Assembly: GCA_014529385.2 (NCBI GenBank)
Contig: CM043945.1
Span: 92,360,112-92,424,111 of the forward strand
Source of the DNA: Adiantum capillus-veneris
Lineage: Eukaryota > Streptophyta > Polypodiopsida > Polypodiales > Pteridaceae
DNA: 64,000 nucleotides
Reading direction: 5' to 3'
Below the pieces are notes generated by a model. The model made no database searches, was not told where the DNA came from, and was given only the letters and a program-made list of their open reading frames with translations. Of this stretch, positions 11,542 through 22,843 are shown piece after piece; the first letter of the stretch is position 1; the number at the start of each line of letters is the position of its first letter. Position numbers and translations under genes: made by a program.

Positions 11542-13144
11542 TGTCATAAAATCTAATATCTAACCAACCCAAATGATTTTCTCATATTGAACTGATCATT
11601 TAAAGTGGGAGAATAAATGGGAACAAGAGTTAGGATATAGACATGTGCTTATATATCTATCTCAACATGGGGCCAATAGTAATGGGGTCCAAATGAAAGA
11701 TGGTCTATCAAAGAGAAAGGATAAACAATGGAGCATAAAGACCTTAGGGTTAGCTTCATTGAAGACCTCCAATAGGTAGTGTAAAAGTCCTTTGACCTTA
11801 GATAAGCTAGGGTTGAGCTTGAGGTGGGAACTTGGCCCAAGCTTAAGGTGCTTGTCGTGCTTGATGACTAAGGTGCTTGAGGTGCTTGATGATTGAGAGG
11901 ATTAAGGTGCTTGAGGTGCTTGATGATTGGGATACTTGAGGTGCTTGTCATGCTTGAGATGCTAGGGTTGTACTTGAGGTGGGAACCTAGCCCAAGCTTG
12001 AGGAGCTTAAGGGCCAAGCTTGTGGTGGGAACCGGGCCCAAGGTTGAGTGGCTTGAGGTGTACAAAAGTCAACATCATTCCCTACAAGGAGGGGGCGAGC
12101 CCTACAAGAAGGGGGATGAGTGAGAACACACACACACACACTCACTTAAGGCAAGCTTGGTACAAAGAAAGAAAAAGGGACACTTGTCAAGTTCCTCCTC
12201 ATGTTGCCCTCATGGTGTGCTTGAAGCCTATTGGTTGGCCACCCAAGGGGTCCAATGATAATTTATAATATTTAATTAATTATTTTAGAATTTATCAAGC
12301 CCTCTCTCTCAAAGGGGAAAGGGGACACTTGTACCAAGGCTACCCTTCTTGCTTGGTATAACTCTTGCTTGTGATTGGCTAGGCCTGGAGGGGTCCAATG
12401 AGCTTCAAGCATGAGCTACAAGGGGGGGTCGACCAAAGCAAGTAGGGGGCCTGCTTAAGGGGTATACTCTCCCACACAAACTCACACACACTTTCATGGT
12501 GTGCAAGAGCTCCCTCTCCTTATCCAAGCAAGTAGAGAGGTTGAGACCCTACACCAACACTCTTGGCTATGGAGTGCAAAAATCAACCAAGAGCCATGCT
12601 TCAATGCTTAAGCTTGCCATCTTCTCCATCTTCATTACTATGCTATTATGTATGCTAGTAAGAAGAGTGATGATAAGTGAGGAACTAATTCTTCTCCTAT
12701 GAAATGTTTCTTCTTCCTCTTCCCTACCCTCATTCCTTGCTAGCTCTCTACACCTTTGAAGGTGTTTGAGGTCTTGGGATATTTTATGATTTCTTCATAG
12801 TTTATGTTATGCTCGTGATCCATGAAGCTTTCCATCTTCATTGCATCACCTAGGTCACAAGGAACACAAAGATTGTATTGTAACAAGTCTCTCTTGATGG
12901 GAGAAATCATAATACAAATGCCTATTGGAGGGGGGACGGGTTCCACATAAATCTGATCCTCAATTGTTGTCATGTTCTCTAAATTCTCTCTCTTGAAAAA
13001 GTATTGTTCATGCCAAGTTAACTAAATGCTATTTCTATGTTCCTACCATCAATTATGTTCACCCTCTATGCTCACAAAGTAATTTCACAAAAGTACTCTC
13101 TCTAATTTTTTCTACTCTCAAGTTAATAGGCCAATTCCATTACA
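11542..13144 (+). mobile_element. 3' LTR of the chromovirus
   Basis: The 1603-bp LTR has the same termini as the 5' LTR. The GGTGCTTGA minisatellite is at about 11846-11965. It is followed directly by the ACCAA duplication at 13145-13149. Short open frames inside (11893-12268, 12496-12702 and minus-strand ones) are LTR sequence, not genes. Confidence 0.93.
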
Positions 13145-14607
13145 ACCAATCAATTGATCATGGTCTTGGAATTGATCCTTATAATGGAAACATTGTTTTA
13201 CAACCATGCTCACTTGCATGTATTGAAATATTGAGATCCATTCATAGCATTTGGGATTTGGGGATAGTCTTGCAACCATCATGCATTTTCAGAACTAAAG
13301 CATGGCCTCTGAGGCCAAGAATCCAAGATTTCTATTAATCCCTAGCAAGTTCTATAACATGGTGTTGCAAACCTCCTTGCAAAATAGGTAAATAAGGAGT
13401 CTCAAACCTAGTATGGAAAAAACATCTAGAATAAGAAAGGTGATACTGTATGCAAATTTGACCTTGAGACTCAATTCAATGCATGGTCCTATGACCAAGC
13501 ATTGAAAATTTTGAGCTAGATAATCCAAACATAGTTCGTGCACCAATGTAAGGTATTGACACCCAACCATCATGTTGGCATTCAATTGTGGTTATTTGAC
13601 CCAAATCACTGCATGTGAACTTAAGCTTCTTCTTGATATCACAATTTGGAACCAAGACTTCAAGCTTGATTTGGATTCCTAGCATGATAGCATCATATGG
13701 CCACCGTTCTAATATCCATCAATTTAAAAATGGACTTGATACCAAATTCAAGATGGACGTCTTTTGTGTTTTGTATGGTCCTAAGACCAAGCATAAAGTT
13801 GTTTGAGGTAGATCATTTAAGCATGGTTCTTGCACCAAGCATCGTGTAATTTTGTTGAGACCTAGCACACTAGCACGGTCTTTGGACCAATTTTTGGAGA
13901 TCAAGCAAGCTAGGTTTATCTTTGGGAACATCCTCGAAAGTTTTCTACACAATGCTCATAGAGAGAATTCAATCTTTCCCCTAGGAAAAACAATTATGAA
14001 AAGGCCTATTTCTTATTTGACATGGTTATTATCACTATCCTAAATTTTGTGTGGACAATCAAGCTACCAAGGATTTTAAATTCAAGCATGTTCTAGAGGA
14101 TTTGGAATTCAAGCAGGTTTAGATACAAAGCATGTCACTAGAAGTTTGAATTCTTGTATGGTCTCAAGGCCAACAAACCTTGCAAGGCCTATGCAATATG
14201 ACCATTTCAAGTATGGTCCTAGGACCAAGCATTTTGGGGACACATCATGAATTGCTTACATTCAAGCATCAAAGCATAGTCCTATGACCAAGAATCCTGG
14301 TCTTGTGAGCAATCACCCTTGCATTGCCCTAGGATGAATCTTTATACTATGCTTTCAACAAAAATAAATTTTTTTTCATTGAAGCATTGCGTTGCAACCA
14401 AGCTGCTAAGATTTTGGCTAATTTTAAAGAAAATTCAAGCGCATAATTTCATCTAGATTTAAGGATGGTCATAGGACCACACATCTTAGCATGGTTTGTG
14501 GATGAGAACACTCTTTCCAATAAACATGGATTTGAGATAAAATATTGCAAGCATGGTATTGAGATCTAACCTTTGTGCATGGTCTTGGGAACATGCATAC
14601 TAGTGGC

Positions 14608-14783
14608 TTTTCAAAATCATATATACAAGACCATTATCACTTTTTTGTGTTCCCTCATGGTTTTGGGCATTAGGATGGTAGCTTGATCTTGAGAATTTTC
14701 AAAATCATACATACAAGACCATTATCCTTTTTTGTGTTCCCTCATGGTTTTGGGCCTTAGGATGGTAGCTTGATCTTGAGAAA
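14608..14783. repeat. Tandem duplication, two units of about 88 bp
   Basis: The units start at 14608 and 14696. Both contain TTTTCAAAATCATA, ACAAGACCATTATC, TGTGTTCCCTCATGGTTTTG and GGATGGTAGCTTGATC, with few differences. The duplication is more recent than the decay of the surrounding block. Confidence 0.88.
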
Positions 14784-15102
14784 TTTTCCAGTCCATGAAC
14801 TCTAGTAAGATCTAGACTCCATTTTCACTCCATGAATTTAAACATGATCCTAAGAGCGAGCATTTTAGGTAGCTTTATGGACTTCTTTAGTTGGTAAATT
14901 CAAGCATGGTCATTTGACCAGGCATGGCACCATGGTTCCATGACTAATCACCCTACCATGGTATTGGTGTTAATCCCTTCTATGACGTCATTGGTTTACA
15001 ACCATGCTAACTTCCATGTATTCAGATATTGAGATCCACCGTTTATAGCATTTGGGGATGGTCTTGTGACCATGTTCACTAGTATGGATAGTGATCCCTA
15101 AG

Positions 15103-15312
15103 AATACAACAATACCTTGGGAACTAAACTACTAGGTTTTGAATGCACATACTTGAATCAAAGAGCTTAAGCAAGATCATGAGACCTGTCATGCTTGCAT
15201 GGTCCTAAGACCAAGCATGCTAGTCAATTGAATACAACAATACCTTGGGAACCAGAATAATAGGCCTTGAATGTGGACACTTGAAACAAAGAGCTTAAGC
15301 AAGATCATGAGA
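15103..15312. repeat. Tandem duplication with 128-bp offset
   Basis: The units start at 15103 and 15231. They share AATACAACAATACCTTGGGA, CAAAGAGCTTAAGCAAGATC and ATGAGA. A full palindrome motif (15197-15223) lies between the units. Confidence 0.85.
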
Positions 15313-15970
15313 TGCTAGCCAATTCTTAAAGCTAGGCATGCTCACATGCTTGTAGGACCATGCCGACTTTTAATATATTTTCGTGGTCTTAATTCATAGG
15401 ATGGTAGCATGGTCATTGTTTGAAGACAATCAATGTCTTGGCTACATGAATTGTTGAGCATCTTAAGAGTTAGGACTATCCTAACTAAATGAATTCAAAC
15501 AATGTTTTTTTGACTAATTCCACTCCATGGAATCAAGCACGTTTCTATGGGTGAAAGCATGAATAGGTGGAATGTTTTTTGAGCTATCATATAGCATATC
15601 TCAAAAACAATCTTGTGGAAAAAAATGCAAGCAATCTTGTCAAAAACAATGTTCAAACTAAGCATGCTAGCCTCATTTTATGTCCATGTTCGCTTTGCTT
15701 TTATTGCTTGGTTGCGACCTTGTATGATAGTACTAAATAAATCATGCTAGAAAGGCCTTGGGACCTAGGTGTTTGGTCTTGGGTCTTGTGTATTTTGCAT
15801 GGTCCTTGTCCTTTGGAAATCCTAGGAATCTCTCTTGATCATTCTCATAGAGTGAATTAAATCATGGTCATAGGACCAAGAATTATTCAAAGGTATCTTT
15901 TGTAAATTTTTATGACCCTCGAACTAAGTATTAGATTTGTACTCTTGGGACCAATCATGGTCATTCCTTT

Positions 15971-16270
15971 ATAAGGGCTTGATTTCAATCCTACTTTAAG
16001 GAGACTTCAAGTATATGCTTTATATATTTCAAGTTGGAGAAAATCTTTTGGGTTTGGAAAAAATCAACGCATCATGAACAATTTTTTTGTAATCTTGAAA
16101 TTGTGTACATACAAGGTAAGGGAGATGTGTTATGTCAGTGAGGATTTATCTTTTTTCTTTTGTCATAGTGCAACTTACTCAAGGGAGAATTTTTTTTGCA
16201 AATAAGTAAATTGTTCAATATCATTCTATGTGTACCTACATGTTGTAATTGTATTTTTTTATGTTGTATG
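15971..16270 (+). repeat. Long direct repeat, copy 1
   Basis: This 300-bp segment (ATAAGGGCTTGATTTCAA to TTGTAATTGTATTTTTT) recurs at 19061-19361, about 3.09 kb away in the same orientation, with moderate divergence. The copy is interrupted at about 16271 by foreign sequence and its last part resumes at about 16728. It may be one unit of a long tandem array or the LTRs of a very old element; no PBS or PPT is visible. Confidence 0.75.
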
Positions 16271-16727
16271 TAGGGGGCACCCAATTGTAGAAAAATAAAA
16301 AATTGCTCTCATTAATTTTAGATGTAAAAGAAAACCTTTGCACTGGAAGGAAAAGGGAAGGCATGTGGTGGGGAGTGGGCGGAGCCAAACAGTGCACAAG
16401 GCAAGCACATCACTCACGAGGTAGGAGGAGATGGGCAACACCATGCAAAGGCGTCCCGGCTCAGGCGAAGAAGGGAAGCAAGACTGTATGCAGAGCCCAG
16501 GATATGGAGAAGTTTGTTTTTTAGTAAGAAAAGCTTTGCTTGATTGGCAACAAGTGCGGGATGGTGTGCTGGTCAGGATGCGAGATTCACCTTGTGCCCT
16601 ACAGAGTTCAATTTGTAGTCGCCTACACAACACGGTTTTGCTTCTGAGGAGAATTGTCTACCCGACGATGTCGCGAGGAGGGATTTGGAAAGATTCAAGC
16701 TAATAAGATCAGGAAGCTGCCAGTAGG
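16271..16727. mobile_element. About 455-bp insertion of unknown type
   Basis: Comparison with the uninterrupted paralogue at 19340-19395 shows extra sequence here, starting TAGGGGGCACCCAATTG and ending near GCCAGTAGGAAA. It is more GC-rich than its surroundings. It holds two overlapping open frames (about 16303-16703 plus, 16259-16633 minus) without recognisable domains. I see no clear terminal inverted repeats and no convincing target duplication. It could be a solo LTR or a short DNA element. Confidence 0.55.
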
Positions 16728-18940
16728 AAAGATCATCTAATACTATTGCACTTCATGGTCTTGATTAACAATGCATCTTAGGAAATACTTTAGAACATCC
16801 TCCTAGAGTCAATCAAATCATAGTTGTAGGATCGAATATGAAAAGCTTTGAACTTTTGGGGGCTAAGCATGGGCATTGGTTCAATTGTACTTAAGAACAT
16901 GCATGCTAGCATGGCATTGGGACCATGATTAGTATTTGGCTTTGTAGCATGGCATTCAGACCTTGCATCCAATCATTGTTTGATGACCATGCTCATAATC
17001 AATTGAGCATGTCCTTGAGACCATGATCTTTATTTTCATATAAACAAAGAATCACATATTAAAACAAATAATCACCTATCTTTATTTGCATGAAGATGAG
17101 GCTTTATATCGGGGGTTCAAGACAAAATAGTATTTATGCATGTTCTTGGGTCTAATAGTTTTCTTGTTATACCATGCTCAATTCCCATGCATTTAGATAT
17201 GGTATCAACACCCAACACTTAAGTGTTTAGGCATGGTATTGCAATCATGATGTCTATTTGAAAACCACACATCGAGTATTCATCTTCATATATATCACCT
17301 CCTTTGCTAGTTGGAACTCAATCACGGTCTTGAGACCATGAATTTAAGAAGTGTATTGATCCTTAGCATGATAGCTTGGTATTGAAAATATGTTCACTCA
17401 TATCTATTTAGATATAATCTTGAGACCAAAATTTTAAGCTATAAGGGATGGTCTTCCGAGACCATTTTCATTATTTTTAAATGCAAGCATGGTATGTGCA
17501 CCAAGCATGGCAGGAAGGCTATTGGACCATTGTGTAGTGAAATTATTCTTGCATGGTCCTAGGACCAAGCACACTAGCAAGGTTTTGGACCAAGAACACT
17601 TAAACATAAAATTGGAGATACATAATTGAAGCATGGTCTTAACACCTAACATGCTTGGATGGTCTTGGGACCAAGCATGCTAATGAGTGCTTGAAACATC
17701 AAGCATGAGTGCTTCACTGCTTAAAACACCAAGCATGCTAGCATGCGTTTACAACCTTTCTTACTGGCTTTTGAGCGTGGTTTTGAGACCATGCTATTTA
17801 TTTGCATGCAAGATGAAGAATCACTATTTGAGAACTCAAGACCCATCATGATACCAAGACTTGGAATTGAGAATCCAAGCTTGAGATTGATCCCTACCAT
17901 TCTAGCATGGTTTTTCCACCAAGGACACTATTTAGCATTCAACTGCAAACTCTATGCAATCAAACACAAAATTATTCAAGCATGGTTTTGACACCCAAAT
18001 ATTTTTCATGATATTCATGCAAGTGAGTTCTTAAAATTGAGCATATGTGCATGTTTTTATGGCTATGTTGTGCATGCTAGCACAGTCTCATGACCATACT
18101 CAATATTTGGACTTTGCAACTTATACATGTGATAAAGGTTAGTGAAACTAACTTCAAGAATAAATACATTAACTAGATCAAAGCTGGTTGTAATACTAGA
18201 TATAAATGGATTATTGTTCAAGCATGGTTTTTTACTATCTCCATTGCATATGTTAGCTATGTATGCTAGAAATAAGTGCTTGATCTTACACCTTGGGGAT
18301 GCATAATATTATTACAAGAACTTATTGAAAATTTTAATGTTGGGATTTTTCAAATGCAACAGCTTACAAACTTGAAAAAATGCAATGGATTACAATCTTG
18401 AACAAAATGGTGGCATGCTTGCTCAAGAAAGCAAGAGTAGTTCTTCCCTTTTTTTTTTCCATGTGGAGACAAGAAGCTTAGTATACTTATGGTAAGAAGA
18501 GTTTTTTGTGACCAAAAGATCTAGGTGTCAAGCCAATGTTTAAGCCCTTAGAAAAACTCAGTAAATGCCTTGGATGTATCTAAGTACAATGGTGTTAATA
18601 AATGCCTCTCCTTAGAAATGCAGTGCTACTCATGCCCATAGTTGTATCTTTCCATGCACATTTGATGTAGATATGAAGGATGCTAATGTACTCATGGGAC
18701 AACTCTTACCCTACATGATGTGCCTTGATGGTGTTTATTATACATGCATGATCTCAATGACATTTTATTGTAGTTGAAGAATAATCACAACTTATAACCT
18801 CTTTATCTTGTGATCTACAAAAGAGAATGATTCTTGTCAGTCTTCTTATACGTAATGAATTACAATTTTGTGCTACCTTTTATGCCAACGTTGTATATGC
18901 CAAGTGCATATATGAGAGGTGAGGACTTTGGAATATTTTT
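16728..18940. repeat. Palindrome-rich repeat block, middle part
   Basis: This is continuation of the old block with dense GGTC...GACC motifs (for example 17551-17580 and 17657-17684) up to about 18100. It then becomes plain AT-rich sequence to 18940. No gene is seen. Confidence 0.6.
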
Positions 18941-19133
18941 TATCCAAGTGGATCCTACTTCTAGGAGGCTTGAAGAAGTTTGGTTTTTTAGAAGGGATTG
19001 ATTTCAACTGCATCCTACTTTAAGGAGACTTGAATACGTTGTGATGTTTTGGTTTTTCACATAAGGGCTTGATTTCAAGTGAATCCTGCTCTAAAGAAAC
19101 TTCAAGTAGATTTTTGGTTTTATGCTTTATAAA
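18941..19133. repeat. Minisatellite, three units of about 65 bp
   Basis: The units start near 18941, 18996 and 19065. Each has a GATTTCAAGTG-like start (less clear in the first), ATCCTACTTTAAGGAGACTT and TTTTGGTTTTT. The third unit merges into copy 2 of the long direct repeat. Confidence 0.75.
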
Positions 19134-19395
19134 TTTGAAGTTGGAGAATTTTTTTTGAATTTGAAAAAAATCAACACATCAATGCATGTAAGGTTAGGTA
19201 CATGAGATTGTTAATTATGTCAATGAGGATTTCTCAGTTTTTTGTGCGTCCGAGTGCAACTTACTCGAGGAAGAATATTTTTTTGCAAATAAGGAAATTG
19301 TGCATTATCATGTGCCATTTGTACCTACATATTGTAATTGTATTTTTTGATGGTGTGTCCTACTAAAGCTCATCTAATTCTATTGCATCATATTT
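19061..19395 (+). repeat. Long direct repeat, copy 2 (uninterrupted)
   Basis: This is the paralogue of 15971-16270 plus 16728-16750. It runs uninterrupted through CTCATCTAATTCTATTGCA and so shows what the copy 1 site looked like before the 455-bp insertion. Confidence 0.75.
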
Positions 19396-19639
19396 ACTCA
19401 AGACTCTTTTGTTCCAAACATACATGTATTTTGTATAGCCATGGAATTTGTGAGAGCCTTTAGTAATTCGAAGATATAAACAAAAATGGTCTCATCATTG
19501 TTCTAGCATTTACACTATATTGAAGAGACTACAACAAGCTTTAAGATAGTTTGCTAATTGGATTCGTGGTGTTACTTATCCTACTTATGTGTCAAGCCCT
19601 ACAGATACATTTTCTTTCTTTATAACAATATATATGCCT

Positions 19640-20290
19640 ATTAATAGAGAAATAAATTCTTGATAGTATGGTTCCATGAATAAATTAGCTTTTAAACTAC
19701 TATATTTAAGTGATTGTGGTAAAGCTAGGGATTATTTTTGTGGGAGTACCTTAAGGCTACAATATTTATTTCCTAGAAGGATTAAAGAAATCACAATTTT
19801 TATCCATTCATGTTGCACAAAGTATAACCTTTACGACAATGGAAAGTTGTATATATCCTCCTCCTAAAATAAATATATGGAGAAGATGGTTCATGACTAT
19901 TGTAATAAATACTTTATTCTATTTAAGAAATTGCACAATTTAAAAATGGATTTTACCTATGATAAGTAGTCACCTTAATGTTTAAAGGAATCACAATCGT
20001 AATCATCTTTGTAGAATAACATAAAAAGTTAAGTGTAATAAAAAAAGATGGCAAGAATGGTCCCATGACCATTCCAACAAGTATGTTATTGCATTCCTAT
20101 GATTGCCAAAAACTGTTGGATTGAGTACCTTAAGATTCAAATATCCAGTTCCTTTAATGTATATAAAGAAATTAAATCCTATTTATTAATATCATACAAA
20201 GTTAGAACTTCACAATATAGAAGTGTCATACAAAGCCTTTTAATAAAAGGAGAGGATGAACAGAATGGTTCCATGACCATTGTATCCATC
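19640..20290. repeat. Degenerate tandem repeat, about 170-215 bp units
   Basis: Units begin with an ATGGTTCCATGACCAT-like near-palindrome at about 19671, 19885, 20057 and 20265. They share AAAGAAAT(C/T)A and TTTATTAATA-like text. Small open frames here (19676-19867, 20099-20479) are within the repeat and show no domain. Confidence 0.65.
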
Positions 20291-20359
20291 ATTTCTTTAA
20301 CACATTACCATCCATTAAAATGGATTTGGTTGCATTATTCCTCAAGATTAGGCCATGTT

Positions 20360-21100
20360 GGGAATGGGATTATTCCCACTTTATCTCATATGGAGTTTTT
20401 GCGAGAAAGTAGATTTAGAGAGTCCAGAGAATTACAATGGTGTAGTTGTGATTGCACGGGTGAGGAGCAAGAAAATTAAGAAAAATATTGAGCAAGGTGC
20501 ATTGGGTATGAAGCTATGGCTCACTGCCCACTCCAAAGTCTAAAGGAAGAAGCCCAAGCAAATTGGAGAGTCGCAACCATTCCTCAACATTGGGCACGTA
20601 ATGTTCAATATTTGAGTGAGCAGATGCAAGAGTTTTGTTTATGTTTTATGGATAGAAGGTAGTCGAGGGCTAGAAGGGGCAGGGTTAGGCCGTTGCCTGG
20701 TAGGTGCTACAACTCGGGAGAAGAATGTCACTATGCTCCCGATTGCCCGCATGCACCGAGGGAACGAGGCAATATGTACCCTTTATTTGGAAGGGGAAGA
20801 GGGTTGGCATAATTCAATGGTCAAAGGGAATAGTAGGCAGTTGAGAACCTGGTATCGCTAGCTCTGTCAGGTAATGATGAAGTTCCTAGAGTTAATTTCA
20901 TTTTTGTGGATAATCAAGACATGGATGTTTTGGCAAACAAAAGAGCACAAGGTAAAAGGGAGACAGAGACTGAGTGTAAAACTAGGGCTCATAAAGGCAA
21001 AGAGAAGGTGAATGAAGGAAAAGTCAGAGACAAGCAGAAGAGGGTGTCATCAAAAATCAAGTAGAAGGATTTCCAGCTCGGATGGGGTCATCTGGAGTAC
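20360..21100 (+). pseudogene. Gag remnant of a plus-strand gypsy element, zinc knuckle mutated
   Basis: A CCHC knuckle can be read at 20705-20746 as CYNSGEECHYAPDC, where family members have CYNCGEEGHYAPDC. The second Cys is Ser and the Gly is Cys. Downstream is a basic, charged linker at about 20930-21060 before the protease. The frame has many stops. The 5' LTR and leader are not recognisable, so the element is 5'-truncated or too decayed to trace. Confidence 0.7.
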
Positions 21101-21182
21101 GACTTGGTGAATTATGTCCAAAATTAAAAAGCTACATTAAATTTGGTCAATTTCTTCTATTAAATCCCAAGTTGAGGAGGCA

Positions 21183-21600
21183 ATGGTCAGCCAGTGTGTT
21201 AGCATGAGGCTTCCATGGGCTAGAGATGATTTGCATGCAGTGCAAAATATGGCTTTATGGATAGGTAGTCCAATGGATGTGCTTCTAGTTGTGGATGTTT
21301 TGATTGAAAGGAATAAGCAGGTGCATGCATACATTGATGGTGGTGCACAAGTTTGTGTGCTAAAAGAGGCTGCTATGAAGGACATATGTATCAAATATGT
21401 GGGTAGGTCCAATGTGAAAATGAGAATGGCCAACCATGCCAAAGTGAGATGTTTGGGAGTGGCCCAAGATGTGAAGGTAACATTATGGGCATGGAATGCA
21501 TCATTGAATTCTTTGTGATGAAATCAAGTGAGAATGCTTACCCTGTCATTCTGGGGAGGCCATGGTTGCTTGCAATTAGGGCTAAGCAAGATTAGGAGAA
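21183..21600 (+). pseudogene. Gypsy aspartic protease remnant
   Basis: The active site reads AYIDGGAQVCVLKE, with the Asp codon at 21336. The D-G-G-A variant is common in plant Athila/Tat-like elements. The later motif PVILGRPWLLAIRAKQD at about 21543-21595 is the conserved end of the domain, in another frame, so a frameshift near 21515 splits it. This is clearly the gag-pol protease of the same element as the knuckle upstream and the RT downstream. Confidence 0.83.
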
Positions 21601-21789
21601 GGGGGTTTTCACATTGCATGATCAAGAAAATGGTGGTCAAGTGGTGCTTCATCTAAAGACCATGGAGAGCCACTTTCATCCTGCAACAAAAGTTGATAGA
21701 AGGGATTTGAGCACCAGTTATGAGTAGGAGACAGAATTGACCTATGATGAGGGCTCTATTACCACTGAAGAGTAGGAGGAGATCAACGA

Positions 21790-22680
21790 GGATCCGCTAA
21801 AGTTGGACATGCTTGTTTGGAGATATAGTGCATTCCCCCTATTCCAATAGACGTATGCATGCTCCAATTTGTGGTTTGGATGTGGTGAAAATAGACATGA
21901 TGGGTGAAGATCTAACCAAGCAGGAAAAGGATGGCTATGTGGAGTATGTGGACAAATACTTAAAGGGAGCCAACGGGGTGGAGCATCAAATTCTACTCAA
22001 AGAGGGATACAAGCGAAGAGCACAAAAGCTATGGAGATTGGGAGAGATTCAGAAGGAGGCCTTGTGGAAAAAGATCAACAAGCTACACAAGGTAGGTATT
22101 ATTTATCTATTAAAGGAGTCCGAGTGGGTTTCGCATGTTGTTATTACACCAAAAAAGAATAGGAAGTGGAGTATGTGTGGATTACAAGCCTTTGAATGTT
22201 TCCATGCAGCGGAATCACGATCCCTTTCCATTCCAAGATGAGATCTTAAACTAGATAGCAAGGCATGAGCGATATTCCATTATGGATGGATTTTTTGGCT
22301 TTCAAATAGGTATTACTTTGGTGGATCAGCTGAAGAAAACCTTCATTTCACCATGCGGGTGCTTTGCCTATCGCAAGATGCCTTTTGGTTTGGTGAATGC
22401 TTATGCAAAATTTCAAGATTGGATGAACAAGTTGTTTGGGCCATATTTGGGTAAGTTCGTCAGAGTTTTTATGGATGTTATTAGGTGTTACAGTTCTAAG
22501 GCTGAGCATTTGTTAAAGTTGTGTTGTCAAACGTTGGATAAAGAGGTAGGTAGCTAAATCCCAAGAAGTGCAAGTTGGGTCAAGCGTGGGCTCATTTACT
22601 GGGTCATGTGGTCTCACAAAATATAATAGAAGCCGATCCAAAAAAGGTGAAGGCTTTGATTTTGATGGAACCCCCAACCA
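21790..22680 (+). pseudogene. Gypsy reverse transcriptase remnant
   Basis: The RT can be followed through HVVITPKKN, a frameshift at about 22175, HDPFPFQDEIL, the SIMDGFFGFQIGI motif, KMPFGLVNAYAKFQDWM and the catalytic box. The box reads FMDVIRCYS, so the second Asp of xxDD is Val (22477-22479). The domain ends with LLGHVVSQN and ADPKKVKAL. Several stops are present and the enzyme is dead. Confidence 0.87.
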
Positions 22681-22843
22681 ATCTTAGTCATTAAGCAGAT
22701 TGTGGATCAGTGGCAGGTAAAAAGGGATTCTCTCAAAAACTGGCTTTTTTTCATAAAGAAGTTGTTGAAGTTTTTTGAAGCAGTGTAGTTTAAGCATGTT
22801 AGATGGGAGAAAAATCAAGAAGCTGATGAGCTGATAGCAGGCC
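22681..22843 (+). pseudogene. RNase H scar
   Basis: Only the very end of an RNase H/connection region is visible (VRWEKNQEADEL at about 22799-22835). The RT-to-integrase distance is too short for a whole domain, so most of RNase H has been deleted. Confidence 0.65.

Larger units (their letters stand above)
4522..13144 (+). mobile_element. Complete but inactivated Ty3/gypsy chromovirus, 8.6 kb
   Basis: The order is 5' LTR, tRNA-iMet-type PBS, gag, protease, RT, RNase H, integrase with chromodomain, PPT, 3' LTR, with a perfect 5-bp target duplication. LTR pair divergence is roughly 10 percent by eye over the first 235 bases, so this is an old insertion. All reading frames carry frameshifts or stops. 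Its family is the same as the truncated element at 743-4085. The chromodomain and iMet primer place it among plant chromoviruses; I cannot assign the exact clade (Tekay, Reina, CRM and so on) by eye. Confidence 0.95.
13145..20350. repeat. Old degenerate repeat block with recurring palindromes
   Basis: There are about 7 kb without a credible gene. The text is dominated by variants of a motif with core TGGTCCTAGGACCA followed by AAGCATG and often CTAG. I count more than 20 by eye, for example at 13483, 13774, 14211, 15057, 15197, 17551, 17657, 20056 and 20263. The core is a perfect 14-base palindrome in its best copies. Several local tandem duplications and a 3-kb-spaced direct repeat are listed separately. 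Small open frames here are short and share no recognisable domain. It could be a very old satellite, a decayed DNA transposon array or a non-coding repeat family; I cannot decide. Confidence 0.7.

Noticed and set aside
16259-16703. Open frames of 124, 73 and 90 codons on both strands
   Set aside because: They lie in a 455-bp insertion, overlap each other on opposite strands and show no recognisable motif; kept only as part of the insertion.
13145-20350. Interpretation as a CRISPR-like or simple satellite array
   Set aside because: Repeats are palindromic but irregularly spaced and divergent, in a plant nuclear context; no constant spacer length and no cas-like genes.
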